A stretch of DNA of 64,000 nt from Halospeciosus flavus (GTDB lineage: Archaea > Halobacteriota > Halobacteria > Halobacteriales > Halobacteriaceae), in the NCBI RefSeq assembly GCF_029814175.1, contig NZ_CP122312.1, forward strand, positions 2,852,001 through 2,916,000. The letters are read 5' to 3'. Shown piece after piece: positions 1 through 7,491 of the stretch (position 1 is the stretch's first letter; each line of letters opens with the position of its first letter). The notes under the pieces were generated by a model. It made no database searches and was not told where the DNA came from. It saw nothing but the letters and a program-made list of their open reading frames with translations. The position numbers and the translations under genes are program-made.

Positions 1-1
1 C

Positions 2-79
2 GAACCCGACCCCGAGGAGGCCTACGAGGACGTGTTCGTCGACGACGCGACCGCCGCGGCCACCGGAGGTGACGACTGA
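2..79 (+). CDS. 2-oxoacid dehydrogenase E1 alpha subunit, C-terminal fragment
   Basis: Only the last 25 codons are in the window, ending in TGA at 77-79. The tail is acidic with an Ala/Thr-rich end. It is identified by context: its stop overlaps the start of an E1-beta gene in an ATGA junction, the usual E1-alpha/E1-beta order of thiamine-diphosphate 2-oxoacid dehydrogenases (pyruvate, branched-chain or acetoin type). The catalytic part lies upstream of the window, so substrate class cannot be judged. Confidence 0.75.
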   Translation, partial: EPDPEEAYEDVFVDDATAAATGGDD

Positions 80-1110
80 TGGCGAAGAGCGACTCGGACC
101 CCGTGGCGACCGAACCGGAGCGCGAACTCACGATGCGTCGAGCGATGGTCGACGCCGTCGCCAGCGAGATGCGCGCGGACGAGGAGGTGTTCTACATGGG
201 CGAGGACGTCGCGGACTACGGCGGTATCTTCGACTCCACCGAGGGGCTCCTCGACGAGTTCGGCCGCGAGCGGGTGATGGACGTCCCCATCAGCGAGACG
301 GGGTTCGTCGGTGCGGCGGTCGGCGCCGCCCAGCAGGGGATGCGCCCCATCGCCGAGATCATGTTCGCCGACTTCGTCGGCGTCTGTCTCGACCAGGTGT
401 ACAACCAGATGGCGAAGAACACCTACATGTCTGGCGGTGCGGTCAACGTCCCGATGGTGCTCACCACCGCGGTCGGCGGGACGTACAACGACGCCGCCCA
501 GCACTCACAGACCCTCTACGGGCTGTTCGCCCACCTGCCGGGGATGAAGGTGGTCGTCCCCTCGACCGCGTACGACGCGAAGGGGCTGATGCACACCGCC
601 ATCCGCGACGACGACCCCGTCGTCTACATGTTCCACAAGCGACTGATGGGTCTCGGGTGGCTGCCCGCCCCGGAGGGGCCGAAGACCGCCGTCCCCGAGG
701 ACGACTACACCATCCCGCTCGGCGAGGCCGACGTGAAACGCGAGGGGTCGGACGTCACCGTCGTCACACTCGGCCTGCACGTCCACCGGGCGATGGAGGC
801 GGCCGAGGAACTGGCCGGCGACGTCGACGTGGAAGTCGTCGACCTGCGGACGCTCGTCCCGTTCGACACGGAGACGGTCGTCGAGTCGGTCGAGAAGACC
901 GGTCGTCTCGTCGTCGTGGACGAGGACTACCAGTCGTTCGGGCTGACGGGCGAGGTGACGGCTCGCGTCGTCGAGAACGCCCTCGACTCGCTGGAGGCGG
1001 TCGAGCGGGTCGCCGTCCCGGACGTGCCCATCCCCTACGCCCGGCCGATGGAGGACGAGGTGAACCCGCAGGTGAGCGACATCGTGGCGGCCGTCGAGTC
1101 CGTCCGATGA
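79..1110 (+). CDS. 2-oxoacid dehydrogenase E1 component, beta subunit
   Basis: The 343-residue protein has the transketolase-like pyrimidine-binding domain in its first half (GEDVADYGG, then AEIMFADF near residues 92-99) and a transketolase C-terminal domain (VVDLRTLVPFD) in the second. This is the full family length. E1-beta pairs with E1-alpha to decarboxylate a 2-oxoacid on thiamine diphosphate and pass the acyl group to a lipoyl carrier. The start ATG at 79 overlaps the E1-alpha stop, and the 3' end overlaps the lipoyl gene, so the three are translationally coupled. Substrate (pyruvate, branched-chain 2-oxoacid or acetoin) is not resolved by sequence reading alone. Confidence 0.92.
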   Translation: MAKSDSDPVATEPERELTMRRAMVDAVASEMRADEEVFYMGEDVADYGGIFDSTEGLLDEFGRERVMDVPISETGFVGAAVGAAQQGMRPIAEIMFADFVGVCLDQVYNQMAKNTYMSGGAVNVPMVLTTAVGGTYNDAAQHSQTLYGLFAHLPGMKVVVPSTAYDAKGLMHTAIRDDDPVVYMFHKRLMGLGWLPAPEGPKTAVPEDDYTIPLGEADVKREGSDVTVVTLGLHVHRAMEAAEELAGDVDVEVVDLRTLVPFDTETVVESVEKTGRLVVVDEDYQSFGLTGEVTARVVENALDSLEAVERVAVPDVPIPYARPMEDEVNPQVSDIVAAVESVR

Positions 1111-1355
1111 TGGTCGACGTCGACTCGGCCGCTGTGTGGCCAGACGACGCCGACGACGTCGAGGAAGCCGTTCTCTCGAACTGGTTCGTTCGCGAGGGGA
1201 CCACGGTCGAGGAGGGCGAGACGGTCTGCGAGATCCAGATCGAGAAAGTCAGCGTCGACGTCCCCGCGCCCGCGAGCGGGACACTCACCGAACGGACGGT
1301 CGCCGAGAACGAGGACTTCCGGCGGGGCGACACGCTCGGCCGTATCGAGACCTGA
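1107..1355 (+). CDS. stand-alone lipoyl (biotinyl-lipoyl) domain protein
   Basis: This 82-residue protein is almost entirely one lipoyl domain. Lys47 in the motif EIQIEKVSVDV is the predicted lipoylation site, followed by the typical PAPASG turn. Two in-frame ATGs (1107 and 1110) overlap the E1-beta stop. No E2 acyltransferase catalytic domain is attached, and no E2 or E3 gene follows; the next gene is an unrelated small membrane protein. It probably serves as a mobile acyl carrier for the upstream E1, with the catalytic E2/E3 encoded elsewhere or upstream. Confidence 0.88.
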   Translation: MMVDVDSAAVWPDDADDVEEAVLSNWFVREGTTVEEGETVCEIQIEKVSVDVPAPASGTLTERTVAENEDFRRGDTLGRIET

Positions 1356-1421
1356 CGCGGCGCGCTCGCCGTGCGGCCGAGTACCACACAACTTATCTGC
1401 GTCCGCGCGTACTGTTTCGGT

Positions 1422-1625
1422 GTGAACCCCGTTGCCACTGCGCTCGCACCGGCCGTCGTCGTCGGACTCGCAGCGTTCCTGCTCGTCGGTCCCGTCGTCG
1501 GCGCCCTCGGCGTCGCCTGTGGACTGCTCCTCGGGTGGTCCGTGGCGTCGACCGCGACGGACGTCGAGACCGACTCCGGCCGAACCGGTCCCGCCCCGGA
1601 GTTCCGCGACGCCCGCGTCGAGTAG
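1422..1625 (+). CDS. small hydrophobic membrane protein, unknown
   Basis: About 67 residues: a hydrophobic N-terminal stretch of roughly 40 residues, enough for one or two membrane helices, followed by a short acidic hydrophilic tail. The GTG at 1422 is chosen because a TATA-like CTTATC at 1392-1397 sits about 27 nt upstream, which fits leaderless transcription. I do not recognise a family. It ends 5 nt before the convergent SUI1 gene. Confidence 0.6.
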   Translation: MNPVATALAPAVVVGLAAFLLVGPVVGALGVACGLLLGWSVASTATDVETDSGRTGPAPEFRDARVE

Positions 1626-1630
1626 TCGGC

Positions 1631-1915
1631 TCAGTCCTCGACGTTGAACCCCATCTCGCGGAGGAGCACTTTCGCGCGCTCCTCGTGGTCGCCCTGTACC
1701 TCGACCGCGGTGTCTTTGACGGTGCCGCCGGCACCGAGTTTCTTCTTCAGTCGCGTCCCGATCTCCTGGACGTCGACGGCGTCGGGGTCGAACCCCTCGA
1801 CGATCGTCACGGGTTTGTCGTAGGTTCGTTTCTCGATTCGGACGCTGAGTTGTTGTTCGGCCCGCGCGAGGTCCTCCTCGGCACCGGGGATGTTCTCGAA
1901 GATGTCGTCTCCCAT
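1631..1915 (-). CDS. translation initiation factor aIF1 (SUI1 family)
   Basis: The 94-residue protein has the SUI1 fold signature: KPVTIVEGFD, then IGTRLKKKLGAGGTVKD and a C-terminal HEERAKVLLREMGF. The lysine-rich loop is the ribosome-facing segment in the eIF1/YciH family. It should help select the start codon on the small ribosomal subunit. The start is placed at ATG 1915 (MGDDIF); an upstream in-frame ATG at 1942 would add nine non-conserved residues. Confidence 0.9.
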   Translation of the reverse strand: MGDDIFENIPGAEEDLARAEQQLSVRIEKRTYDKPVTIVEGFDPDAVDVQEIGTRLKKKLGAGGTVKDTAVEVQGDHEERAKVLLREMGFNVED

Positions 1916-2018
1916 AGTCGAGCGTAGGCCCGTACGTGCCAAGAAAGATGTGGCGGCGTGGGAGTGGCCGTCGCTGCCGGGACGTGGCGCGTCGAAAGAA
2001 GAAGAGAGAGAGTCGGAG

Positions 2019-3278
2019 TTACGCGAGTTCGTCGATGCGCTCGCAGATCTCGTCGGCGTACTCGGAGGCCGCGAGCTTCTCGCCGCCCTCGACCTGCCGT
2101 TCGAGGTCGTAGGTGACGCGCTTCGAGGAAATCTGCTGCTCGACGGCGTCGTGGACGAGTTGTGCGGCGTCCTCCCAGCCGAGGTGTTCGAGCATGATCT
2201 TCCCGGAGAGGATCATGGCGCTCGGGTTGGCCTTGTCCTTACCGGCGTGCTTCGGCGCGGAGCCGTGGACCGGCTCTGCGAGGAAGCGACCGTCGCCGAT
2301 GTTGGCGCCGGGCGCGATGCCGAGACCGCCGATCTGGGCGCCCGCGGCGTCGGAGAGGTAGTCGCCGTTGAGGTTGGGCATCGCCAGCACGTCGTAGTTC
2401 GGCGTGCGGGTGAGGAGCTGCTGGAGCATGTTGTCGGCGATGCGGTCCTTGACGACGACCTTGTCCTCGGGGGCTTCGCCGTCGTACTCCTCCCAGAGGG
2501 TGTCCTCGTCGATGGTCTGCTCGGGGAACTCCTCCTCGGCGAGTTCGTAGCCCCAGTCGCGGAAGGCACCCTCGGTGAACTTCATGATGTTGCCCTTGTG
2601 GACGAGGGTGACGGAGTCGCGGTCGTTCTCGATGGCGTAGTTGATGGCCTTGCGGACGAGGCGCTTGGTGCCGAACTCGGTGATGGGCTTGACGCCGATG
2701 CCGACGGGACCGTCGTGGATGGTGGAGTCGTAGCCCATCTCGTCCTCGACGAACTCGCGGACCTGCTCGACCTCGTCGGTGCCGGCCTCCCACTCGATGC
2801 CGGCGTAGACGTCCTCCGTGTTCTCACGGAAGTTGACCATGTCCATCTCCTCGGGGTTCTTGACCGGGGAGGGGACGCCGTCGAGGTAGTAGGTCGGGCG
2901 CATGTTCGTGTAGAGGTCGAGTTTCTTGCGGAGCGCGACGTTCAGCGAGCGGAAGCCGGCGCCGACGGGCGTCGTGAGCGGGCCCTTGATGGAGACGCGG
3001 AACTCGCGGAGGGCGTCGACGGTGTCGTCGGGCAGGTTCTCGTCGTACTTCTCGCGGGCGCTCTCGCCGGCGAAGACGCGCATCCACTCGATGTTGCGGC
3101 CCGTGGCCTCGGCGGCCTTCTCGAGGACCTTCTGTGCGACGGGTGCGACGTCCTTCCCGATGCCGTCCCCGTAGATGATGGGGACGATGGGGTTGTCGGG
3201 TACCTGCAGTTCGTCGGCCTCCTTGTCGTACGTAACCTTCTCCCCGTCTTCGGGGACGTCGACCTTCTCGTAGCTCAT
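2019..3278 (-). CDS. icd: isocitrate dehydrogenase (NADP-type)
   Basis: The 419-residue protein matches full-length prokaryotic Icd. It contains the isocitrate-binding segment SIKGPLTTPVGAG, the FRENTEDVYAGIEWEAG stretch, GNIMKFTEGAF and the cofactor-side motif PVHGSAPKHAGKD, which is typical of NADP-dependent enzymes. It catalyses oxidative decarboxylation of isocitrate to 2-oxoglutarate in the TCA cycle. A TATA-like box (CTTTTA on the minus strand, 3305-3311) lies about 27 nt before the ATG, so the mRNA is probably leaderless and the gene monocistronic. Confidence 0.95.
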   Translation of the reverse strand: MSYEKVDVPEDGEKVTYDKEADELQVPDNPIVPIIYGDGIGKDVAPVAQKVLEKAAEATGRNIEWMRVFAGESAREKYDENLPDDTVDALREFRVSIKGPLTTPVGAGFRSLNVALRKKLDLYTNMRPTYYLDGVPSPVKNPEEMDMVNFRENTEDVYAGIEWEAGTDEVEQVREFVEDEMGYDSTIHDGPVGIGVKPITEFGTKRLVRKAINYAIENDRDSVTLVHKGNIMKFTEGAFRDWGYELAEEEFPEQTIDEDTLWEEYDGEAPEDKVVVKDRIADNMLQQLLTRTPNYDVLAMPNLNGDYLSDAAGAQIGGLGIAPGANIGDGRFLAEPVHGSAPKHAGKDKANPSAMILSGKIMLEHLGWEDAAQLVHDAVEQQISSKRVTYDLERQVEGGEKLAASEYADEICERIDELA

Positions 3279-3304
3279 AGTCGTCCGGAAAATCAGGACA
3301 GACC

Positions 3305-3311
3305 CCTAAAA
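3305..3311 (-). promoter_or_regulatory. TATA-like box for icd
   Basis: A T-rich CCTTTTA element on the minus strand is centred about 27-30 nt before the icd ATG at 3278, the expected spacing for a leaderless haloarchaeal transcript. Confidence 0.5.
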
Positions 3312-3436
3312 GGACTGCTGTTTCGGCCCGTGAGGCAACCATTCGGTCGAAATCGAGGTTCGACGGTTGTCGTCAGTCGGTCGGTGCGACGACCGTTTCC
3401 CCCACCTTCTTGCTCGCCGACCGGCGACTGTCCAGC

Positions 3437-4312
3437 ATGAAGGTCGTCGTCCACGGCGGCGCGGGGAGCGCACCAGACGAACCGGAGCAGAGACGGGAGA
3501 CACTCGACGAGGCGGCCAGTGCCGGCACCGACGAGACGGACGTCGTCGACGCAGTCGTCGCGGCCGTGAACGTCCTCGAATCCGACGAGCGGTTCAACGC
3601 GGGCGTCGGGAGTGCGGTCCAGTCCGACGGCGTGATTCGCACGGACGCGGGACTGATGACCAGCGACCGCGAGGCCGGTGCCGCGGCGTCGATGCCGGGC
3701 GTCGAACACGCCGTCGACGTCGCCCGCGTCGTGATGGACGAGACGCCACACGTCCTCGTCGACGGCGTCCACGCGGTCGATTTGGCGGCGGACTACGGCG
3801 TCGAGACGGGAGTCGACCTCTGGACGGACGACACTCGCGAGCGGTGGGAGGACCTCGAAACTCGGCCCGAGGGGAGCGCGAAGGACCACGCCGAGTGGGT
3901 CCGCGAGCGCTTCGGTGGGTCACCCGACCCCCGCGACCACGACACCGTCGGCGCCGTCGCGTTCGACGGGGACGACTTCGCCGCTGCCACCTCGACCGGT
4001 GGGCGGTGGCTCGCGCTCCGCGGACGCGTCGGTGACGTGCCGCAGATCGGTTCGGGGTTCTACGCCGCGCCGGCGGGGGCCGCCTCCGCGACGGGCGCGG
4101 GCGAGGCCATCGCGAAGAGTACACTCACTCGACGGGCCGTCCGGTACCTCGAGGATGGTCTCGACGCCCAGGCCGCGGCCGAGCGGTCCATCGAGGAGTT
4201 CGCCGAACTCACCGGGGAATCCGCTGGCGTCGTCGTCCTCGACCGCGACGGGAACGCGGGCGAGGCGTACAACTCGGAGGCGATGCAGACGAGCGTCTCG
4301 GCGTCGGAGTAG
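3437..4312 (+). CDS. isoaspartyl peptidase/L-asparaginase (Ntn-hydrolase, T2 family)
   Basis: The 291-residue protein starts with VVVHGGAGS and has GVGSAV and the autocleavage site HDTVGAVA, where Thr170 becomes the N-terminal nucleophile after self-processing, plus STGG. This is the plant-type asparaginase/beta-aspartyl peptidase family, which hydrolyses asparagine or isoaspartyl dipeptides in the cytoplasm. The start is taken at ATG 3437, where homology-like sequence begins. The last 48 bp of the gene are repeated exactly 100 bp downstream after a hairpin, a highly unusual 3' end described separately. Confidence 0.9.
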   Translation: MKVVVHGGAGSAPDEPEQRRETLDEAASAGTDETDVVDAVVAAVNVLESDERFNAGVGSAVQSDGVIRTDAGLMTSDREAGAAASMPGVEHAVDVARVVMDETPHVLVDGVHAVDLAADYGVETGVDLWTDDTRERWEDLETRPEGSAKDHAEWVRERFGGSPDPRDHDTVGAVAFDGDDFAAATSTGGRWLALRGRVGDVPQIGSGFYAAPAGAASATGAGEAIAKSTLTRRAVRYLEDGLDAQAAAERSIEEFAELTGESAGVVVLDRDGNAGEAYNSEAMQTSVSASE

Positions 4313-4411
4313 CGGTTTTCCCTCCAGGTTTTTCGGTCGAGCGGAGCGAGACCGAAAAAGGTGGGCGTACAACTCGGAGGCGATGCAGACGAGCGTCTCG
4401 GCGTCGGAGTA
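4264..4411 (+). repeat. duplicated gene tail around a hairpin, copy A (100-bp period)
   Basis: The last 48 bp of the asparaginase-type gene (4264-4311) recur perfectly at 4364-4411. Between them are a pyrimidine tract (TTTTCCCTCCAG at 4316-4327) and a hairpin. The distal copy even keeps an in-frame stop (TAA instead of TAG). A second case with the same hairpin and the same 100-bp period occurs at 49606-49768. Confidence 0.9.
4325..4363 (+). terminator. hairpin with T-tract after the asparaginase-type gene
   Basis: Arms TTTTTCGGTC (4329-4338) and GACCGAAAAA (4350-4359) are perfect complements over 10 bp, with an 11-nt loop and outer CCA/TGG pairing after a GG/GG mismatch. The preceding TTTTCCC tract could be an archaeal terminator. 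The 37-nt core is nearly identical to the hairpin at 49669-49705 on the other strand, so it is a repeated element rather than a chance terminator. Confidence 0.6.
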
Positions 4412-4524
4412 ATGGTCTCGACGTCGGCGTATCGTTATCGGCGTCGGCGTACGCGGAGCGCCGTCGCTACGCGGTGTGAAAAACGGGAGAAGTTAGTGGT
4501 TCGTACGTCAGGTGGAGTGCCGTA

Positions 4525-4719
4525 TTACAGGCGGGTGACGTTCTTCGCGCGCGGGCCCTTGTCGGCCTGCTCGATGTCGAACTCGACCTCCTGACCTTCT
4601 TCGAGGTCGGGACCGCCGACGTCCTCCATGTGGAAGAAAACGTCCTCCTCTTCCTCGTCCGTGTCGATGAAACCGTAGCCTTTCTCGTCGTTGAAGAAGT
4701 CGACCTTCCCTTTCGCCAT
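4525..4719 (-). CDS. cold-shock domain protein (CspA family)
   Basis: The 64-residue protein is a single cold-shock domain with RNP1 (KGYGFID) and RNP2 (DVFFHM) nucleic-acid-binding motifs and the start [10 protein letters not shown]. It is very acidic, as usual for haloarchaeal Csp. It should bind single-stranded RNA/DNA as an RNA chaperone. A TATA-like TTATCA (4743-4748, minus strand) lies about 27 nt upstream of the ATG. Confidence 0.95.
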   Translation of the reverse strand: MAKGKVDFFNDEKGYGFIDTDEEEEDVFFHMEDVGGPDLEEGQEVEFDIEQADKGPRAKNVTRL

Positions 4720-4742
4720 ACTTCAACGAGTCGACGGACACT

Positions 4743-4748
4743 GATAAC
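4743..4748 (-). promoter_or_regulatory. TATA-like box for the cold-shock gene
   Basis: TTATCA on the minus strand, about 27 nt before the start at 4719, which fits a leaderless or short-leader transcript. Confidence 0.45.
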
Positions 4749-4781
4749 CCTTCCGAGTGAGAGTCGCCTACACGACCGACG

Positions 4782-5438
4782 GTGGTCTTTTCCGTCGTGG
4801 GGCCGTCCTTCGACGAAGTGGATTCTACCGACGCGCGCCGGCAGTGGGCGAACCGGTCGGGCGAGTACTCTCCCCGTTACTACGCCTACTACGGCCCCAA
4901 CGAGGCGAGCGAGTGGATTCGCGAGGACCTCGACGGCGCGGTCGGACACGACGCGTCCGTCCTCGAACTCGGCTGTAGTTCGGGACGGCACCTCGCGCAC
5001 CTCCACGACCACGGCTACACCGACCTCGCCGGTGTCGAGGTCAACGCGGAGGCCGTGGACGTGATGGCCGACGTCTACCCCGACACCGCCGCCGCCGCGG
5101 ACGTCACCGTCGCACCCATCGAGGAGGTAGTCACCGACTTCGCGGACGACGAGTTCGACGCCGTGTTCGCCGTCGAGGTTCTCCAGCACCTCGACCCGGA
5201 GGCGGAGTGGGTGTTCGACGAGATCGCCCGCGTCGCCGGCGAACGGCTCCTCACCGTCGAGATCGAGGGCGACGACGAGCGTGAACCCGGCGAGTACGAC
5301 GTGAACTACGTCGACGAGGGCCTGCCGCTGTTCTACCGGAACTGGGAGCACGTCTTCACCACGCGCGGGTGGGAGCAGGTGGCCGTCCACGAGGAGGGCA
5401 ACGACACGCTCCGGGCGTTCCGACCCCAGCGAGACTGA
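4782..5438 (+). CDS. class I SAM-dependent methyltransferase
   Basis: The 218-residue protein has SAM-binding motif I VLELGCSSGRH (about residues 60-70), an acidic residue after beta-2 (VEVN), and a motif IV-like AVEVLQHLD. It resembles small Rossmann methyltransferases of the UbiE/Trm9-like group. The substrate is unknown. The start is a GTG at 4782; another in-frame GTG (4797) is possible. It is divergent from the cold-shock gene with only 62 nt between them. Confidence 0.8.
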   Translation: MVFSVVGPSFDEVDSTDARRQWANRSGEYSPRYYAYYGPNEASEWIREDLDGAVGHDASVLELGCSSGRHLAHLHDHGYTDLAGVEVNAEAVDVMADVYPDTAAAADVTVAPIEEVVTDFADDEFDAVFAVEVLQHLDPEAEWVFDEIARVAGERLLTVEIEGDDEREPGEYDVNYVDEGLPLFYRNWEHVFTTRGWEQVAVHEEGNDTLRAFRPQRD

Positions 5439-5543
5439 GCGACTGACGGGCGGCCGGGCGGCCGGGCCGGTGGGCGGACGGCCGTGGCGCTCCGGCGACG
5501 GCAGGACACAAACCCTATTTCTACCACCCGCGAACGTCGGGGT

Positions 5544-6440
5544 ATGACCGACACCGTCGAACTCGGCTCCGAGGAGTACGAGAAGTACCAGGAAGCCGGG
5601 GACATCCTCGCGCAGGTGATGGACGAAGCGGAGGAGAGAGTCGAAGTGGGCGCGAAACACCTCGACGTCGCGGAGTTCGCGGAGAACCGTATCGAGGAAC
5701 TCGGCGGCGAACCGGCCTTCCCCGTCAACATCAGCGTGAACGAGGAGGCGAGTCACGCGTCCCCCGGCGCGGACGACGACACCGAGTTCGGCGAGGACAT
5801 GGTGTGTCTGGACGTCGGCGTCCACGTCGACGGCTACATCGCGGACGCCGCGACCACGGTCGACCTGACTGACACGCCCGAACTCGTCGAGGCGGCCGAG
5901 GAGGCCCTCGACGCCGCCCTCGACGTCGTCGAGGCGGGCGTCCACACCGGCGAGGTCGGCGCGGAAGTGCAGGACGTCATCGAGGCCTACGGCTACAACC
6001 CCATCGTCAACCTCACCGGACACGGTCTCGACCACTACGACGCCCACGTCGGCCCGAACGTGCCCAACCGCGCCGTCGACACCGGCGTCGAACTCCAGGC
6101 CGGCGACGTCCTCGCCATCGAACCGTTCGCGACGACCGGCACCGGGAAGGTGACGGAAGGGGCCAAGACCGAGATCTACGAGGTCGTCGAGGAGGGCCGC
6201 GTCCGGCAGAAGCAGGTCCGCGAGGTACTCGAAGAGATCGAGGAGAACTTCGACGGTCTCCCGTTCGCCGCCCGCTGGGTCGACGCCCCGCGTGCGGAGA
6301 TGGCCATCCGGCGCCTAGAGATGGCCGGCGTCCTCCGGAGCTACCCGGTGCTCAAAGAGGACGAGGGAACGCTCGTGAGCCAGGCCGAACACACCGTCGT
6401 CGTCACCGAGGACGGCTGCGAGATCACGACCGAGCGCTGA
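5544..6440 (+). CDS. map: methionine aminopeptidase, type II
   Basis: The 298-residue enzyme removes N-terminal methionine from new proteins. Metal ligands are visible in CLDVGVHVDGYIADAA (two Asp), GHGLDHYDAH (His), AIEPFA (Glu) and SQAEHTVVV (Glu). The helical insertion of type II enzymes lies between the His and the last Glu. The start is ATG 5544; TATA-like CTATTT about 28 nt upstream supports a leaderless start rather than any longer reading. Confidence 0.95.
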   Translation: MTDTVELGSEEYEKYQEAGDILAQVMDEAEERVEVGAKHLDVAEFAENRIEELGGEPAFPVNISVNEEASHASPGADDDTEFGEDMVCLDVGVHVDGYIADAATTVDLTDTPELVEAAEEALDAALDVVEAGVHTGEVGAEVQDVIEAYGYNPIVNLTGHGLDHYDAHVGPNVPNRAVDTGVELQAGDVLAIEPFATTGTGKVTEGAKTEIYEVVEEGRVRQKQVREVLEEIEENFDGLPFAARWVDAPRAEMAIRRLEMAGVLRSYPVLKEDEGTLVSQAEHTVVVTEDGCEITTER

Positions 6441-6513
6441 ACCGCGGACGGCGCGGCCGCTGGGAGGTGTAGGAAATAACGAAGTGGGGGGAAATCGGAC
6501 CGCCAGTCTGGCG

Positions 6514-6714
6514 TTACGCGTTGTTCATCCGCTGACTGGTTTCCGTACCGCAGGACCGACACTCGGTCACGCGGTAGGGCTCGCGCGAGAACTCGGAGTT
6601 CTCGGACTTCGAACTCTCCGTTTTGAGTTCGACGGAAACGGAGTGCGCCGTCTCCTGCCCACAGTTCTCGCACAGTTCGGTCATACCGTCGGAGTGTGGA
6701 GTTTTACTCGCCAT
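6514..6714 (-). CDS. small zinc-ribbon protein (haloarchaeal)
   Basis: About 66 residues with two cysteine pairs, CENC and CRSC, spaced about 35 residues apart, and a conserved-looking end TSQRMNNA. The pattern resembles the haloarchaeal DUF7835 zinc beta-ribbon family, named from memory and not checked. It may bind nucleic acid or protein. Two starts are possible: ATG 6714 (MASKTP) or ATG 6684 (MTELCENC). Confidence 0.75.
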   Translation of the reverse strand: MASKTPHSDGMTELCENCGQETAHSVSVELKTESSKSENSEFSREPYRVTECRSCGTETSQRMNNA

Positions 6715-6906
6715 CGGAACCACCCTCGTATTCACGAACACACTCCGTACACAAAAACCTCGTCCTTGGTACAGACCGTTCACACCGTTCACTGGCTTTC
6801 GGACAGTCTCACACGCGCGGGCGAACACACTTATCGGACCTCGCCTCGCGTTCGAGGGTCGTCGCGAACCGAAAGGTTTCCTCCCGAATCCGGCCTACGG
6901 CGGGGT

Positions 6907-7449
6907 ATGGACCAGGTGTTCGCGCCGTGGCGGATCGAGTGGGTCGAACGCGAGGAGAAGAACCCCGACGTCGACGAGTGCGTCTTCTGTGAACTCCCCG
7001 AGCACGGCGACGACCGTGCGGCCCGTGTCGTCGCGCGCAACGACCGCGCCTACGTCCTGTTGAACAACGCGCCGTACAACCCCGGCCACGTCATGGTCAT
7101 CCCCGACGAGCACGGCGGCGACTACACCGCCCTCGACGACGAGACGCTACTCGCGCACGCGAGACTCAAACAGCAGACACTCGACGCGCTAGAGGCGGCG
7201 TCGAACCCTGACGCGTTCAACACCGGGATGAACCTCGGTGGCGGCGCGAGCGGCGGGTCCATCGAGGACCACGTCCACACCCACGTCGTCCCGCGCTGGT
7301 CGGGCGACACGAACTTCATGCCGGTCGTCTCCGACACGAAGGTCATCGTCGAGGGCCTCGACGACAGTTACGACCGCCTGCACGAGGCGTTCGCCGCGCT
7401 GGACGGCGCGACCGTCCCGGCCGAGGACGCGGCCGTCGAACTCGACTAG
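6907..7449 (+). CDS. HIT family nucleotide hydrolase/transferase
   Basis: The 180-residue protein carries the histidine triad as DHVHTHVVPRW near residues 120-130 and an N-terminal CVFC pair that often binds zinc in this subfamily. The length and the N-terminal VFAPWRIEWV segment match the Fhit/Ap4A-phosphorylase-like branch, which acts on dinucleoside polyphosphates or nucleoside phosphoramidates. The start ATG 6907 precedes the first conserved residues. The CDF transporter follows after 42 nt and may be co-transcribed. Confidence 0.85.
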   Translation: MDQVFAPWRIEWVEREEKNPDVDECVFCELPEHGDDRAARVVARNDRAYVLLNNAPYNPGHVMVIPDEHGGDYTALDDETLLAHARLKQQTLDALEAASNPDAFNTGMNLGGGASGGSIEDHVHTHVVPRWSGDTNFMPVVSDTKVIVEGLDDSYDRLHEAFAALDGATVPAEDAAVELD

Positions 7450-7491
7450 CCAAGAGAAACTTCCTTGGTCCCGTCCGCCCGAGAAGCGGAC

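Noticed and set aside
1890..3440. Long plus-strand reading frame over icd
   Set aside because: It is the antisense shadow of the icd gene, a common result of high G+C third-position bias.
4264..4411. Insertion sequence with target-site duplication
   Set aside because: The insert is about 52 bp with no terminal inverted repeats or transposase, and the repeated flank (48 or 63 bp) varies, unlike a target-site duplication.
4364..4412. Second short coding region for the asparaginase-type C-terminus
   Set aside because: It is a duplicated tail without its own start; the stop simply mirrors the copied frame.
4467..6047. 526-codon minus-strand reading frame over csp, methyltransferase and map
   Set aside because: It opposes recognised genes, has Val/Asp- and Arg-rich shadow composition and no domain.
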